A stretch of DNA of 64,000 nucleotides from CALREJ01 sp035547395 (GCA_035547395.1 DASZVA010000008.1:1-64000), one strand, 5' to 3'. Positions 1-9,900 are shown, numbered from the stretch's first letter. A program made the numbers and translations. Notes: generated by a model from the letters alone, not told the origin.

Positions 1-125
1 GCGTCTTTGACGCGATCATTGGTGGCGAATCCGATGGTCGTGACCGAGGAATCGGTCTTCGTTTTCTTTGTCTCGGGGTCGTGGGTTACGTTGCCGAGAA
101 GAGTCACCCGATTGACGTTGAACAT
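1..125 (-). CDS. ssb: Single-stranded DNA-binding protein, N-terminal part (cut by window edge)
   Basis: The reverse strand from position 125 reads MFNVNRVTLLGNVTHDPETK and continues as an OB-fold start typical of bacterial SSB (N-R-V-T-L-L-G-N followed by D-P-E and then an A-T-N-like strand, here FATND). SSB coats single-stranded DNA in replication and repair. Only 41 residues are visible; the rest lies to the left of the window. There is no Shine-Dalgarno; the leader before ATG reads CCTTCCTCCATTTTT, the pyrimidine-rich kind also seen before rpoB. The identification rests on the N-terminal pattern alone. Confidence 0.8.
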   Translation of the reverse strand, partial: MFNVNRVTLLGNVTHDPETKKTKTDSSVTTIGFATNDRVKD

Positions 126-278
126 AAAAATGGAGGAAGGAAATAGGTGCCTCCACCGTACGGCAGATCAGACAGGCCTCGACAGATGCTTCATTTAAAG
201 AGACGAAAAACGATTGCTGATTTTTCTTTTCAGGAAAAGGAAAACGGATGTTCTGTGTTGTCTCGGAACAGGCAGTAG

Positions 279-488
279 TTACCCGTCGATTTCTTCGAAA
301 GGAATCATGCCTGCGATCTGCTCATGACCATGCAAGATACGAGCATGTATCCGACTGAGACGAGCGTCTGCAGCTGCCGATTCTTGCGGCGTCTCTGCTG
401 TTTCTTCCGTGCCTGTAAGTTTCAACGTGTACGTGGGATCGGCATTCTCCGATGCAATGTCATAGAAACACCAGTCATCTGCGGCCAT
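279..488 (-). CDS. Small acidic protein of unknown function (69 aa)
   Basis: I do not recognise this protein. It starts MAADDWCFYD, is acidic and hydrophilic, has no membrane segment, and ends FEEIDG. Support for reality: a good promoter (TTGTCA, 16 bp, TAAGAT) lies just upstream at 513-540, giving a leader of about 18 nt of pyrimidine-rich sequence before ATG, as for other genes here. It lies between rpoB and ssb on the same strand but has its own promoter downstream of the rpoB terminator. It occupies the place where rpoC is normally found. Confidence 0.6.
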   Translation of the reverse strand: MAADDWCFYDIASENADPTYTLKLTGTEETAETPQESAAADARLSRIHARILHGHEQIAGMIPFEEIDG

Positions 489-512
489 GGAGAGTTGGGG
501 AAGAATAGTTCC

Positions 513-540
513 ATCTTAGGACGATCAATCCGTCTGACAA
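513..540 (-). promoter_or_regulatory. Sigma70-type promoter for the 69-aa gene
   Basis: On the reverse strand TTGTCA (535-540), a 16-bp spacer and TAAGAT (513-518). Predicted start near 506, about 18 nt before the ATG at 488. No Shine-Dalgarno in the leader. Confidence 0.6.
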
Positions 541-543
541 CTG

Positions 544-575
544 AAAAGGACTAGGAACTGCTTCCTAGCCCTTTT
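544..575 (-). terminator. Hairpin terminator downstream of rpoB
   Basis: Near-perfect inverted repeat (AAAAGG.CTAGGAA / TTCCTAG.CCTTTT, one mismatch) with a 4-nt loop; the A and T runs at its base form the U-tract in either direction. It sits 17 nt past the rpoB stop and separates rpoB from the next gene. Confidence 0.7.
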
Positions 576-591
576 CTTCTTTCGAACTTTA

Positions 592-3500
592 TTAAGCGTC
601 GTACGCGGCTTCTTCGCTGGATGCGTCTTTCACTTCATCCTTCTGAGATTCACCGGATGCGTCGACTTCTTCACCCTGCATGCCGGCAACGACTTCTTCT
701 TCCGACTCGCGCTCGCTTGCCGCGACTTCGTCGCTGAGTTCACTGATCTTGTCGGAGAGCGGTACCGCTTCCTCGGTCTCTTCTTCGGCTTCGACTCTGG
801 ACTGCAGTTCGACGGTCTCCACTTCATCCGGCTCGACGAGCGCGGCTGCCCTTTCCTCTGCCGACACTTCATCCTTGAACTTGAGGAGCTCAACCTTGAG
901 TCCGAGTGCCTGGAGTTCCTTCACGAGAACGTTGAAGGATTCCGGAATGCTCGGGCGCTGGATTGTCTCGCCCTTCACGATCGCCTCGTAGGCCTTGGAG
1001 CGGCCGATGACGTCGTCGGACTTGATGGTGAGCATTTCCTGCAGCGTGTAAGCGGCACCGTAGGCTTCGAGAGCCCACACTTCCATTTCTCCGAAGCGCT
1101 GTCCGCCGTGCTGCGCCTTTCCTCCGAGCGGCTGCTGGGTGACGAGCGAGTACGGACCGACTGAGCGGGCGTGAATCTTGTCTTCCACGAGGTGGAGGAG
1201 CTTCAACATGTACACCATTCCGACCGTCGTCTTGTGCGCGAACGGTTCGCCCGTGCGGCCGTCGAAGAGCTGCACTTTGCCCTCTTCGGGAAGACCGGCG
1301 AATTTGAGGAATCCTGTGATCTGATCGGCCGAGATACCGTCGAGCGGGGGCGTGGCGATTTTGATGCCGAGCATCTGGCAGGCCCAGCCGAGGTGGGTCT
1401 CAAGGATTTGTCCGATGTTCATACGGGACGTCACACCGAGCGGGTTCAGGATAATGTCGACCGGCGTGCCGTCTTCCATGAACGGCATGTCGGCTCTCGG
1501 CACAATGCGCGAGATGACGCCTTTGTTTCCGTGGCGGCCGGCCATCTTGTCACCGACCTGCGTCTTGCGGGTCTGGGCAACGAAGACTTCGATCTGCTTC
1601 ATCACTCCCGTCGGCAGTTCATCGCCCGCGGCGCGGTCGAAGATGTGCACGTCGACCACTTTGCCGCCGGCTCCTCCCGGCAGACGCAGCGACGAATCTT
1701 TTACGTCCTTGGCTTTGTCACCGAAGATCGCCTGGAGCAAACGCTCTTCCGGCGTCAGTTCGGTCTCGCCCTTCGGCGTGATTTTGCCGACGAGGATGTC
1801 TCCTTCGTGGACGGTCGCGCCGATGCGGACGATACCGTCGGTATCGAGGTCCTTGAGCTTGGCTTCACCGACGTTCGGAATGTCGCGGGTGACGGTCTCG
1901 GGTCCGAGCTTCGTCTCGCGGACGTCCGTGATGTAGCTCTCGATGTGAATGGAATCGTAATAGCCCTCCTCCACGACGCGATCGGAAATGATGATGGCGT
2001 CCTCGAAGTTGTAACCCTGCCACGACATGTAGGCGACCAGCAGGTTCTGACCCAAAGCCAGTTCTCCGCCCTCGACGGCCGAGCCGTCGGCGATCGTCTG
2101 ACCCTTGTGCACCTTCTGGCCGTGCGTGACGCGCGGACGCATGTGGAAGCAGGTTCCCTGGTTGGAACGCAGGAAAGTGTGGAGCTTGTAGGTCTCCTTG
2201 CGGCCGGTTTTGTAGACGATGGAAATTTCGGCGGCATCGACGTAGGTCACCTCTCCGTCTTCCTCCGCAATCAACGCATGACCCGATGCGCGCGCTGCGA
2301 GACTCTCGAGTCCCGTGCCGACGAGCGGCGCGTGCGGCTTGATGAGCGGCACCGCCTGTTTCTGCATGTTCGTTCCCATGGATGCACGCGTGTTGTCGTC
2401 GTGCTCGAGGAACGGAATGAGCGACGTGGAAACGGATAGAATCTGCTTCGGGGACACGTCGATGTGCGTGACGTCGCGGACGTGTGAAAGCGTCGGTTCA
2501 CCGCTCTTGCGGGATGACACTCGTGTTTCAAGGAATTCACCGAATTCGCTCAGACTTCCCGTCTCCTGCGCCTGGGCAATCACCATTCTGCGCTCCTGTT
2601 CGGCGTCCATGAACATCACCTTGCCGGAAGCATAGGCGCGAACCGGAACCGCCTCGCGCTTCTCATGCTTGAGAGCGGAGATGATCTGGCGTGCGGTTTC
2701 CTTGGTCTCCACGACGTCGCCCTCCTTGGCGATGATCTTGCGTCCGTCCTTGATAGTTTCATCGAGGATACGCCCCTGCAATGCATCGGCATCGAGCGGC
2801 ACCGTGTGCTTCACTTCGCGGTACGGCGTCTCGAGGAATCCGTACGGGTTCACGCGGGCGAAACCTGCCAGGTGGACAACGAGACCGATGTTCGGACCTT
2901 CCGGCGTCGCGATCGGACAGATGCGGCCGTAGTGGCTGGGGTGCACGTCACGAACGTCAAACGACGCGCGCTCACGGCTGAGTCCACCGGGACCCATCGC
3001 GGAGAGACGGCGCTTGTGCGAGAGCTCGGAAAGCGGGTTGGTCTGATCCATGAATTGAGAGAGCTGCGACGACGCGAAGAATTCGCGCATCGCGGCCGTG
3101 ACCGGGCGGCAGTTGATGAGCTGCGTCGGCGTCACCGTCTCCAGATCCATCACCGTCATACGGTCCTTCACGATGCGCTCGGTGCGGACGAGTCCCACGC
3201 GGTACTTGTTCTGCACGAGTTCACCGACGCTTCGGACGCGGCGGTTCGAGAGGTGATCGATATCGTCGGCCGTGCCGATGCCGTTATTCAAGCGGATGAG
3301 TTCGCGGAGAATTTCGATGAAGTCCTTCACCTGGAACACTCTGTGCGCCTCGTCGCTCGGCGTCTCAACATTGAATCTGCGGTTGAGTTTGTAGCGCGCG
3401 ATCGTACCCATGTCGTACTTCTTGAAATCGAAGAAGAGACCGTCGATCAGCTGCTTGGCGTTCTCCGGCGTGGCGTAGTCGCCCGGGCGGATGCGGCGGT

Positions 3501-4545
3501 AGATGGACTGGTACGCATCCTCGAGCGTCGTGGCGGTGTCTTTCTCGAGCGTGTTCAAAATGAAATCATGCTCTTCGGTCGTGAGATCCTTGAACAGATC
3601 CATGATCTCGGCTTCGGTCGTATAGCCGAAGACGCGCAGCAGCTGTGTGATGGGGATCTTTCTTTTTCGGTCGATCTTGCAAGTGATGACTCCCCTTCTG
3701 TCTGTTTCGATCTCGAGCCACACGCCGCGCTTGGGGATGATCTTCGCCGCATGATACTTGGGATAATCCGGCATCGGCGAAAAGAACACGCCCGGACTGC
3801 GGACGAGCTGGTGCACCACGACGCGCTCGATACCTCCGATGATGAAGGTGCCGTTATCGGTCATGAGCGGAATCGATCCGAGGAAGACGTCCTGCTCCTT
3901 GATTTCACCGGTCTCTTTGTTGATGAGCTGGACGTGGCCTTTCATCGCCGCCTCGTAGGTGAGGTTTCTGCGGCGGCAGGTTTCAGGATCGTACTTGGCG
4001 GGGTCGAACGTGTGTCCGAGGATGCGCAGCTCCATTTTCTTGCCGGAGAAATCCGTGATCGGCGTGATTTCCTCAAGCAGTTCTTTCAGACCTTCAGTCA
4101 GGAACCACTTGTAGCTTTCGATCTGCATCTCGATCAGAGACGGCACGTGCGAGATTCCCTGATCATCGACGATGAAGACACGTCCGTCGACCACTTTCTT
4201 GGCGGCCATGGTTTCCGGCAGATCCTTGATGGAAGCCGGGACACGATCGGCCGGAGGCGCGAGGTGCGGATGCACCTGCGGCAAAATCTCGGCGTCGACA
4301 TCCATCTGATACTGCGCCCTGCCGGAGGTCGTCACTTTCTTGCCCACGGCTTTCGTCTCGGGTTTCTTGGCCGCAGCGGGTGCAGCGGCAACTTTGGCGC
4401 CGGCGCTCTTCTTGGCGGCAGGCTTTGCCTTGGGAGCGGCAGCTTTCTTGACCGGAGCCTTTTTTACGACTTTCTTGGGTGCCGCTTTCTTGGCAGCGGG
4501 CTTCTTTGCGGATGCCTTCTTTGCAGGCTTTTTCTTGGTGGCCAT
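592..4545 (-). CDS. rpoB: DNA-directed RNA polymerase beta subunit with basic N-terminal and acidic C-terminal tails
   Basis: 1317-residue beta subunit of RNA polymerase. Visible signatures: the fork region (GTFIIGGIERVVVHQL), the rifampicin-binding cluster (SQLSQFMDQTNPLSEL ... RRLSAMGPGG), the block DNTRASMGTNMQKQAVPL, and the conserved end around FNVLVKELQALGLKVELL. Odd points: residues 2 to about 65 form a Lys/Ala/Pro tail resembling histone H1 repeats (PAKKA, AAKKA, VKKAP), and about 85 residues after the conserved end form a Glu/Asp-rich acidic tail. The start at 4545 is chosen because the K-rich tail begins there and the upstream extension is not conserved in style. rpoC does not follow; after the stop come a terminator, a 69-aa gene and ssb. 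Nor are rplJ/rplL upstream. The Rif cluster looks wild type, which suggests rifampicin sensitivity (inference). Confidence 0.97.
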   Translation of the reverse strand: MATKKKPAKKASAKKPAAKKAAPKKVVKKAPVKKAAAPKAKPAAKKSAGAKVAAAPAAAKKPETKAVGKKVTTSGRAQYQMDVDAEILPQVHPHLAPPADRVPASIKDLPETMAAKKVVDGRVFIVDDQGISHVPSLIEMQIESYKWFLTEGLKELLEEITPITDFSGKKMELRILGHTFDPAKYDPETCRRRNLTYEAAMKGHVQLINKETGEIKEQDVFLGSIPLMTDNGTFIIGGIERVVVHQLVRSPGVFFSPMPDYPKYHAAKIIPKRGVWLEIETDRRGVITCKIDRKRKIPITQLLRVFGYTTEAEIMDLFKDLTTEEHDFILNTLEKDTATTLEDAYQSIYRRIRPGDYATPENAKQLIDGLFFDFKKYDMGTIARYKLNRRFNVETPSDEAHRVFQVKDFIEILRELIRLNNGIGTADDIDHLSNRRVRSVGELVQNKYRVGLVRTERIVKDRMTVMDLETVTPTQLINCRPVTAAMREFFASSQLSQFMDQTNPLSELSHKRRLSAMGPGGLSRERASFDVRDVHPSHYGRICPIATPEGPNIGLVVHLAGFARVNPYGFLETPYREVKHTVPLDADALQGRILDETIKDGRKIIAKEGDVVETKETARQIISALKHEKREAVPVRAYASGKVMFMDAEQERRMVIAQAQETGSLSEFGEFLETRVSSRKSGEPTLSHVRDVTHIDVSPKQILSVSTSLIPFLEHDDNTRASMGTNMQKQAVPLIKPHAPLVGTGLESLAARASGHALIAEEDGEVTYVDAAEISIVYKTGRKETYKLHTFLRSNQGTCFHMRPRVTHGQKVHKGQTIADGSAVEGGELALGQNLLVAYMSWQGYNFEDAIIISDRVVEEGYYDSIHIESYITDVRETKLGPETVTRDIPNVGEAKLKDLDTDGIVRIGATVHEGDILVGKITPKGETELTPEERLLQAIFGDKAKDVKDSSLRLPGGAGGKVVDVHIFDRAAGDELPTGVMKQIEVFVAQTRKTQVGDKMAGRHGNKGVISRIVPRADMPFMEDGTPVDIILNPLGVTSRMNIGQILETHLGWACQMLGIKIATPPLDGISADQITGFLKFAGLPEEGKVQLFDGRTGEPFAHKTTVGMVYMLKLLHLVEDKIHARSVGPYSLVTQQPLGGKAQHGGQRFGEMEVWALEAYGAAYTLQEMLTIKSDDVIGRSKAYEAIVKGETIQRPSIPESFNVLVKELQALGLKVELLKFKDEVSAEERAAALVEPDEVETVELQSRVEAEEETEEAVPLSDKISELSDEVAASERESEEEVVAGMQGEEVDASGESQKDEVKDASSEEAAYDA

Positions 4546-4564
4546 AAAAATAGAGGAGGACAGA

Positions 4565-4582
4565 GCGCCCATTCCTGGGCGC
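4565..4582 (-). promoter_or_regulatory. Perfect hairpin in the rpoB leader
   Basis: GCGCCCA, loop of four, TGGGCGC lies 20 nt before the rpoB ATG on the reverse strand, followed by the pyrimidine run TCCTCCTC. It is the only strong secondary structure in the leader and could affect translation or mRNA stability (inference). The rest of 4583-4770 holds no gene that I can see. Confidence 0.35.
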
Positions 4583-4770
4583 AGGAGACAAAGAAAACAG
4601 CCCTACAACCGCCTGTGCCGGATCACGATGGAACCGGACCCGGCTTCGCTCTTCGAGCTATGCCGTGGCAGTTGCAGCGCTCAGAACACAATCGAAGCCA
4701 GCTGTAACCCGCCTATTCTAAGGAAGAACAAAGGCGAGTCAACAAAATTTCACCATAAAAACACATGCAA

Positions 4771-4977
4771 CTACTGCCGTTCTTCAGGTGAGAGTCGTGC
4801 ACGTACTTCCTCCATAAGCGCATCTATTGTCCGTTTCCCCGCCTCGCTGTTCCGCCACTGCTCATAGATCTGAGCCTCCGCCTCGCGTCTTGTCTTCTCG
4901 ATCCGGACAGGCGCATCCATGGGTGTGGTCCACGCATCTGTCTGATGATCGCCGCAAAAAGGATGATCAATGCTCAT
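4771..4977 (-). CDS. Small hypothetical protein downstream of sod (68 aa)
   Basis: Not recognised. MSIDHPFCGDHQTD followed by a charged helical part rich in E/R (EAEAQIYEQWRNSEAGKRT ...). It begins 5 nt after the superoxide dismutase stop on the same strand, so it is very likely co-transcribed. AGGAGG lies 13 nt before the ATG, inside the end of sod, a somewhat long Shine-Dalgarno spacing. No membrane segment. The stop is followed by gene-free DNA leading to the rpoB upstream region. Confidence 0.5.
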   Translation of the reverse strand: MSIDHPFCGDHQTDAWTTPMDAPVRIEKTRREAEAQIYEQWRNSEAGKRTIDALMEEVRARLSPEERQ

Positions 4978-4982
4978 GCCTG

Positions 4983-5585
4983 CTATTTGGCCTCCTGATA
5001 CCGCTTCTCCACCTCATCCCAGTTCACGACTTCCCACCATGACGCGATGTAGTCCGGACGCTTGTTTTGGAACTTGAGATAGTATGCATGTTCCCACACA
5101 TCAAGTCCGAGGATCGGCGTCTTGCCGTCCATGATCGGACTGTCCTGGTTGGGCATGCTGAGGAGTTCCAGTTTTCCGTTGTTCACCACCAGCCATGCCC
5201 AGCCGGAACCGAACACGCCGGTCGCCTTCTCCGAGAACTTCACTTTGAAATCCTGAATCGATCCGAACGCTCCCTCAATCGCTTTGGCAACATCACCTGT
5301 CGGCTCGGTCTTCGCCCCCGACATCACCGTCCAGAAGAGCGTGTGGTTCGCGTGTCCGCCGCCGTGATTTTTCACCGCCGTGCGTTTGTCCTCGGGTACG
5401 TCATTGATGCGCGCAAGCAGTTCCTCGACCGGCAGCTGCTCGAATTCCGTTCCCGCGATCGCCGCATTCAGTTTGTCGATGTACGCCTGATGGTGCTTGG
5501 TGTAGTGAATTTCCATGGTGCGCGCATCGATGTGGGGCTCGAGAGCGTCGTAACTGTAAGGCAAGGGCGGGAGCGTATAAGCCAT
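4983..5585 (-). CDS. Superoxide dismutase, Fe/Mn family
   Basis: 200 residues, the usual length. Converts superoxide to oxygen and peroxide. Metal ligands are visible: the first His in MEIHYTKHH, a second in the helix GGHANHTLFW, and the D...H pair of DVWEHAYYLKFQNKRPDYI. The pattern NQDSP before the C-terminal ligands fits the Mn-type subclass, though metal choice cannot be fixed by eye. Start at MAYTLPPLPY matches family N-termini; the longer upstream frame is not homologous. A TACAAT hexamer (5614-5619) with TTGCCG 18 bp upstream is a plausible promoter, giving a roughly 20-nt pyrimidine-rich leader with no Shine-Dalgarno. Confidence 0.95.
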   Translation of the reverse strand: MAYTLPPLPYSYDALEPHIDARTMEIHYTKHHQAYIDKLNAAIAGTEFEQLPVEELLARINDVPEDKRTAVKNHGGGHANHTLFWTVMSGAKTEPTGDVAKAIEGAFGSIQDFKVKFSEKATGVFGSGWAWLVVNNGKLELLSMPNQDSPIMDGKTPILGLDVWEHAYYLKFQNKRPDYIASWWEVVNWDEVEKRYQEAK

Positions 5586-5699
5586 GATGTTGATGGGAAG
5601 AATGCAAGAAGCGATTGTATGCCGCCTGCCCCAATAACGGCAAGAAGACGGCCTTGATTCCGTGCGGAGATCGACGATTCCTTGCTGTATGCTGTCATC

Positions 5700-6755
5700 G
5701 TGAACATACGTCTTCTGCAATCAACGGAGGAGCTGTGTCTCTATGATCAATGGATCAAGCAGCATCCACAGGGAACCCTGTGGCAGTCATTGGAATGGAA
5801 AATGTATCAGGAGGCACTGGGGCGGGCGGTGAGGATCTACGCGGCAATGAATGGCGATGCAATCAACGCATCGGCCCTCGTCGTGATCGATCGCACCGTT
5901 GGCGGATTTTCAACGTGGGATTGTGCAAAGGGACCAATCGGGTCATCTGATACGCTCGTGCGAAAAATCACGGAAGATGCAACAAAGGAGCGATGCTTAA
6001 GTCTCTACCTGTCACCCAGCGATCCGCTCACGAGTACCAATGCTCACCATGTCGTCCGAACATCCGGACGCTGCGAACAATCTCCCGCTACCCGCATCAT
6101 CGATCTCACGCTTTCAGAAGACGACATTCTCGCGCAGATGCACCAGAAAGGGCGGTACAATATCAAGGTCGCCCGCAAACACGGCGTCTCGGTGAAAGAG
6201 GGTAGGGCGGCGGATATGGACGCCTTTTATGCGTTGCTGCAATCAACAAGCAAACGTGATTCCTTCGGCATAGCCCCAAAGTCACATTACGTACGTTTTC
6301 TGGAAACCCTACAGAACAGTTTTTTCCTTCTCGCAATGCATGAGGAAAAAATCGTCGCAGGCCTGCTGGGAGTCATGTGGAACAAAACCGGTTTCTATTA
6401 CTACGGAGCCTCCGATCATGCTCGACGCTCTTTGATGGCCCCTTATCTGCTCCAGTGGGAAGCGATGAAAAAGTGTAAATCCGCAGGTTGTTCTGAATAC
6501 GATTTATTGGGAATAGCTCCGCCCGAGAAAGTGATCAGTGGTCAGTGGTCGGTTGATAGTGACATAAAAGCTTCTCTCAATTCTAATCACTTACCACTCA
6601 CCACTCACCACTCATCTTCTCATCCCTGGTCCGGCATCAGTGACTTCAAGGCGAAGTTCGGCGGCAGAGTCATTGAGTATCCACCGGAACAGGAGATCGT
6701 CCTGCGGCCGATAATGAAGGGATTGCTAAAGATGAAGAGGAGAATGTTGGGGTAA
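5700..6755 (+). CDS. FemAB/GNAT-like (lipid II amino acid transferase or BioF2-type) protein
   Basis: 351 residues. The centre reads QMHQKGRYNIKVARKHGV, followed by the FYALLQSTSKRDSF..P.SHY block and the LLAMHEEKIVAGLLG strand, the layout of FemX/FemAB-type peptidyltransferases and Acetyltransf_6 proteins. Such proteins add amino acids to lipid II or act as related acyltransferases; the substrate is not visible. GTG at 5700 is chosen because TATGCT lies exactly 6 nt upstream (leaderless start). The segment VISGQWSVDS ... LTTHHSS (about residues 279-306) is encoded by an inverted heptamer-repeat pair and has no counterpart expected in the family, so it looks like an in-frame insertion shortly before the conserved C-terminal part. 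Confidence 0.75.
   Translation: MNIRLLQSTEELCLYDQWIKQHPQGTLWQSLEWKMYQEALGRAVRIYAAMNGDAINASALVVIDRTVGGFSTWDCAKGPIGSSDTLVRKITEDATKERCLSLYLSPSDPLTSTNAHHVVRTSGRCEQSPATRIIDLTLSEDDILAQMHQKGRYNIKVARKHGVSVKEGRAADMDAFYALLQSTSKRDSFGIAPKSHYVRFLETLQNSFFLLAMHEEKIVAGLLGVMWNKTGFYYYGASDHARRSLMAPYLLQWEAMKKCKSAGCSEYDLLGIAPPEKVISGQWSVDSDIKASLNSNHLPLTTHHSSSHPWSGISDFKAKFGGRVIEYPPEQEIVLRPIMKGLLKMKRRMLG
6531..6612. repeat. Inverted pair of four-heptamer modules inside the FemAB-like gene
   Basis: Left arm 6531-6558 is four heptamers (GTGATCA, GTGGTCA, GTGGTCG, GTTGATA). Right arm 6585-6612 is four heptamers (AATCACT, TACCACT, CACCACT twice). Arms are roughly complementary, separated by 26 nt, and translate in frame. 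Confidence 0.8.
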
Positions 6756-6783
6756 GAAGTTTGCGACAGCCAAGATTAAATTG

Positions 6784-6892
6784 TCCCCTCTCCCCCGGGG
6801 AGAGGGTTAGGGAGAGGGGAAAGCGGTTGGCACACAGAAACATTCAAAGAAATATCTTTTACCCCTCTCCTCGATCCTCTCCCCAAGGGAGC
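6784..6892. repeat. Intergenic inverted repeat of CCCTCTC-type heptamers
   Basis: Two blocks, about 6784-6820 and 6861-6892, made of C/T-rich or G/A-rich 7-mers such as GAGAGGG, TTAGGGA, CCTCTCC and CCAAGGG. It resembles the CCCTCTCC...GGGAGAGGGTTAGGG dispersed repeat known in many environmental genomes. It lies between the FemAB-like gene and the SLH-gene terminator. Confidence 0.6.
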
Positions 6893-6909
6893 GGAGGAAG
6901 TTAGACGCC

Positions 6910-6941
6910 AAAAAGCCCCGGACCATTCCTGGTTCGGGGCT
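6910..6941 (-). terminator. Rho-independent terminator of the SLH surface-protein gene
   Basis: On the reverse strand AGCCCCGAACCA, loop of four, TGGTCCGGGGCT (one mismatch), followed by TTTTT. It lies 46 nt past the stop of the SLH gene. Confidence 0.85.
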
Positions 6942-6987
6942 GATTGGTTTTCCCGCATGCGCGGGACTAAAACTCGTGTTTCAGCTA

Positions 6988-9900
6988 TTAGCTCTTGTAG
7001 CTCGTGGACTTGACAGACGTGTCACCATACTCGATCCACAGGAAGTCCGTCGCGGTCGTGTCCTCGTCAACCCAGTCGATGTGGCTGGCGGAAGGACCGT
7101 ACGTCGTGTTGGACAGCGTGGAGAAGTTCTGGAGAGAAGCCTGGAGACCAGAGTTGGACGAGCCCGTCTTGGAGTTCGTGATGTTTCCTTCGAGAACGAA
7201 GGTCTCACTTGCTCCGGACGGAATGCGCGTGTCAACAGACGTGGCCTTCAGGTGGCGACAGTCAACCAAGAACGAACCGGAAGCCGTTCCGGTGATGGCA
7301 GCTCCTGCAGTCGTGTAGGTGCTGCAGGTTGCCTTCGTCGACGAGTCGTTCTTGTTGTAGAACTTGAACGTCGTCGCGTCGATATTCACGTTCGTGGCGT
7401 TGACCGTAAACAGAACGCCGGAGAGCGTGGCCTTGTTCAGACCATTCAACGTGTTCGTGTTCGTGGCAGCCGTGAAGGTGAACTGTGCGAACGGAGAGAC
7501 ACCGGTCGGGACGTTCGTGTTGTCCGGATCCGGGTTCGCGTTCGTGATCGACGTGATCTTCGACAAGACGGTCTTGTTCACAGGTCCGACAATGTTTGCG
7601 TTCACCGCAGGCGAGTCGGTACCGATGAAGATTTCACCGTCGTTGCTGGAGTCACCGTTGTTCGCGGTCAGGATGTTGCTGGACTGCAGACCGCGTGCGC
7701 GGACGGCGCCAGAACCCGTCTGGTTGTTTACAACAGCCTGCTTCGTGATCCAGAGCTGGACCGTCTCGTTGGAGGTCGCACCCTGTTCATCGGACTTCAT
7801 ACGCGGTACGACGGAGATCACCTGGTCCTGGCCATCCTTAACCACCAATTGCTGGTTGTTCATGGAAGCACAGAAAGCCGTGGAGGTGTGCGTCGAACCA
7901 CTGTTGTTCGTGGCCAAAACGTCATCAGAGCCACAACCACCGGCCGTCGCGGTCGCGAACGGAGACGTCTCACCCAGCTTGTAGAGGAGGAGAGCGTCCA
8001 CGGACGTAGCCGTCGAACCGGAGGAGTTGAGCTGAAGGTTCGTGACATCGATGTCTTCGTTCTGAGCGCGGAACTGGAGGCGCAGGACTTCGTCACCCAC
8101 AGCGCCACCGAGGAGCTGGCGGGAACGAGGCTGCGTGTCCTTGGTAACGAAGAGGTCACCTTCGCTCACAAGATTCCAGTCCTTCGACCAAGCAACCGTC
8201 GTGACGATTTCACAGTTGGTCGTCGTGCTGCAGGTAGACGTGCCGTTCGGGGCGATCGTCTTGAGACCGGACAAGCTGGAACCGTTTCTCACTTCCTCAG
8301 CCGAGATGTACGAGACCGAAGATCCCGTGTCGAAGGCGAGGAGGAGGTCGTTGTTCGTCAAGCTTGCGGCGATGTCCGAATGGACTTCGAAGTAGACCGT
8401 GGACTGTGCAGGAATGACGTAACCGCCGCCAGCGAGGTCGTTGAACGCAACCTGGCTGCTCTGGGCGGCAACACCCTTCTGCAGAATCGTGTCTACCACT
8501 CCGTCACCGTCGGTATCAACCCACAGAGCGTAGTTCTGACCGTTGAGGAGAGAACCGGACTGCGAGCGGAAGATAGCCTGGGTGAAGAGGATGTCCTCTG
8601 CCTTGCCGGCTTGCGCCTGGAAGCGGAGGAGCGTGACGTTCTTGCTGTTCTTCACAGCCGTGTCCGATGTACCGATGCTCTGGACAGCAACCGTGAGGGA
8701 CGGCGTGGCGATGAGCTGGAAGTTGCCAGTCACCGTGCCACCCGGGCGGACGTCGGTGACATCGTCACCCGTCGTCAGACCCTTCACTTCCATGTTGTAG
8801 TTCGTGGTGCTCGTCATGAGACCGCCGAAGTCACAACCGGTCGTGCTGGAGGTGGGCTGCGTACACACGCTTGCGCGGAACTGATCGCCGTCAAGCGGGT
8901 GGTTGCCCGTACCGTTGTCCGAGAAGTTCACGAGCAGGTTCCACGTGTCGGAACCGGTGACCGTGAAGTCGTCGAAGCGGTAGATCTGGTACGTGCTATT
9001 GGAATTCGAACCAGTTGCAAAGTCCGTACCGCTGGTCGTGAGGCGGACGCCCGAGATGGACTGACCCGACTTCGCGTTGCGGAGCTGGACGTTGCTGATG
9101 ATGTCATTGATGTTGTCATCAGTCGTGCCGTTTGCGGCAAGACCGGCGCCCGTGCTCGTCTGACCCTGAATGGCGACGTACATGTGGCGCAGGTCGATCG
9201 CGTCACCCGCCGTCGTCATCGTGATGTTGGCGATGTTGGCGCTGTTCTGCGACTTGGTGAAGCTCTGCTGCGTCGGACCATCGATCTCGACCGTGAACTC
9301 ACCTGCCTTGATCGTCACAGCCGTGGCCGTGCCGGAGGCAATGGAAACCTGAGAACCGTAGAGCTGTCCGTTCACGCCGTATCCGTAGAGGGAACCGACG
9401 GCAAACAGATCGGAGTTCTCTTCAAACTGGAACTGGACGGTGTTGGCGGAGCCGCCGACAACGTCACCGACGACTTCGAGCGTGAGCTTGTCACCCTCGA
9501 GAACCGTCAACGGAGGATCAAAGACGAACGTAGCGTAGTTACCGACAGTTGCGGCAACCGTGTTCGTGACCACCGTTCCATCGGAGCGGCGGATCATGAG
9601 GTTCGTTACGTCACCATCCTTGGAGGAACCGTTCTGCTCGAGCGTAACCGAGTAGACGGTCTGATCCTCGACGGAGTTGGCGTCCACTTCGAAGCGACCG
9701 AGAACAACCTTGGTGTCACCAACGCTGACGGTGCTCGGAGAGACGGTGCGGTACGAAACCGTCACCTGACCGCTGGTCACAGCACCCACCTTGAAGGTGT
9801 TGCCGCGGAGCGGGAAGTTACCCTGAACCTTCTTCGCGTTGCTCAGAAGATCCGTGGGCAGTTCGATGGAGAGATTGTGCTCTGCAGCGACCTGAGCCGT

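Noticed and set aside
1171..2439. Long open frames opposite rpoB (also 2665-4707)
   Set aside because: They mirror rpoB codons in GC-rich DNA, have no promoter or family features, and rpoB is certain.
4546..4562. GGAGGA near rpoB (and GGAGG near ssb and uvrB) as Shine-Dalgarno
   Set aside because: These purine runs are on the + strand, while the genes are on the - strand; on the coding strand the leader reads CCTCC.
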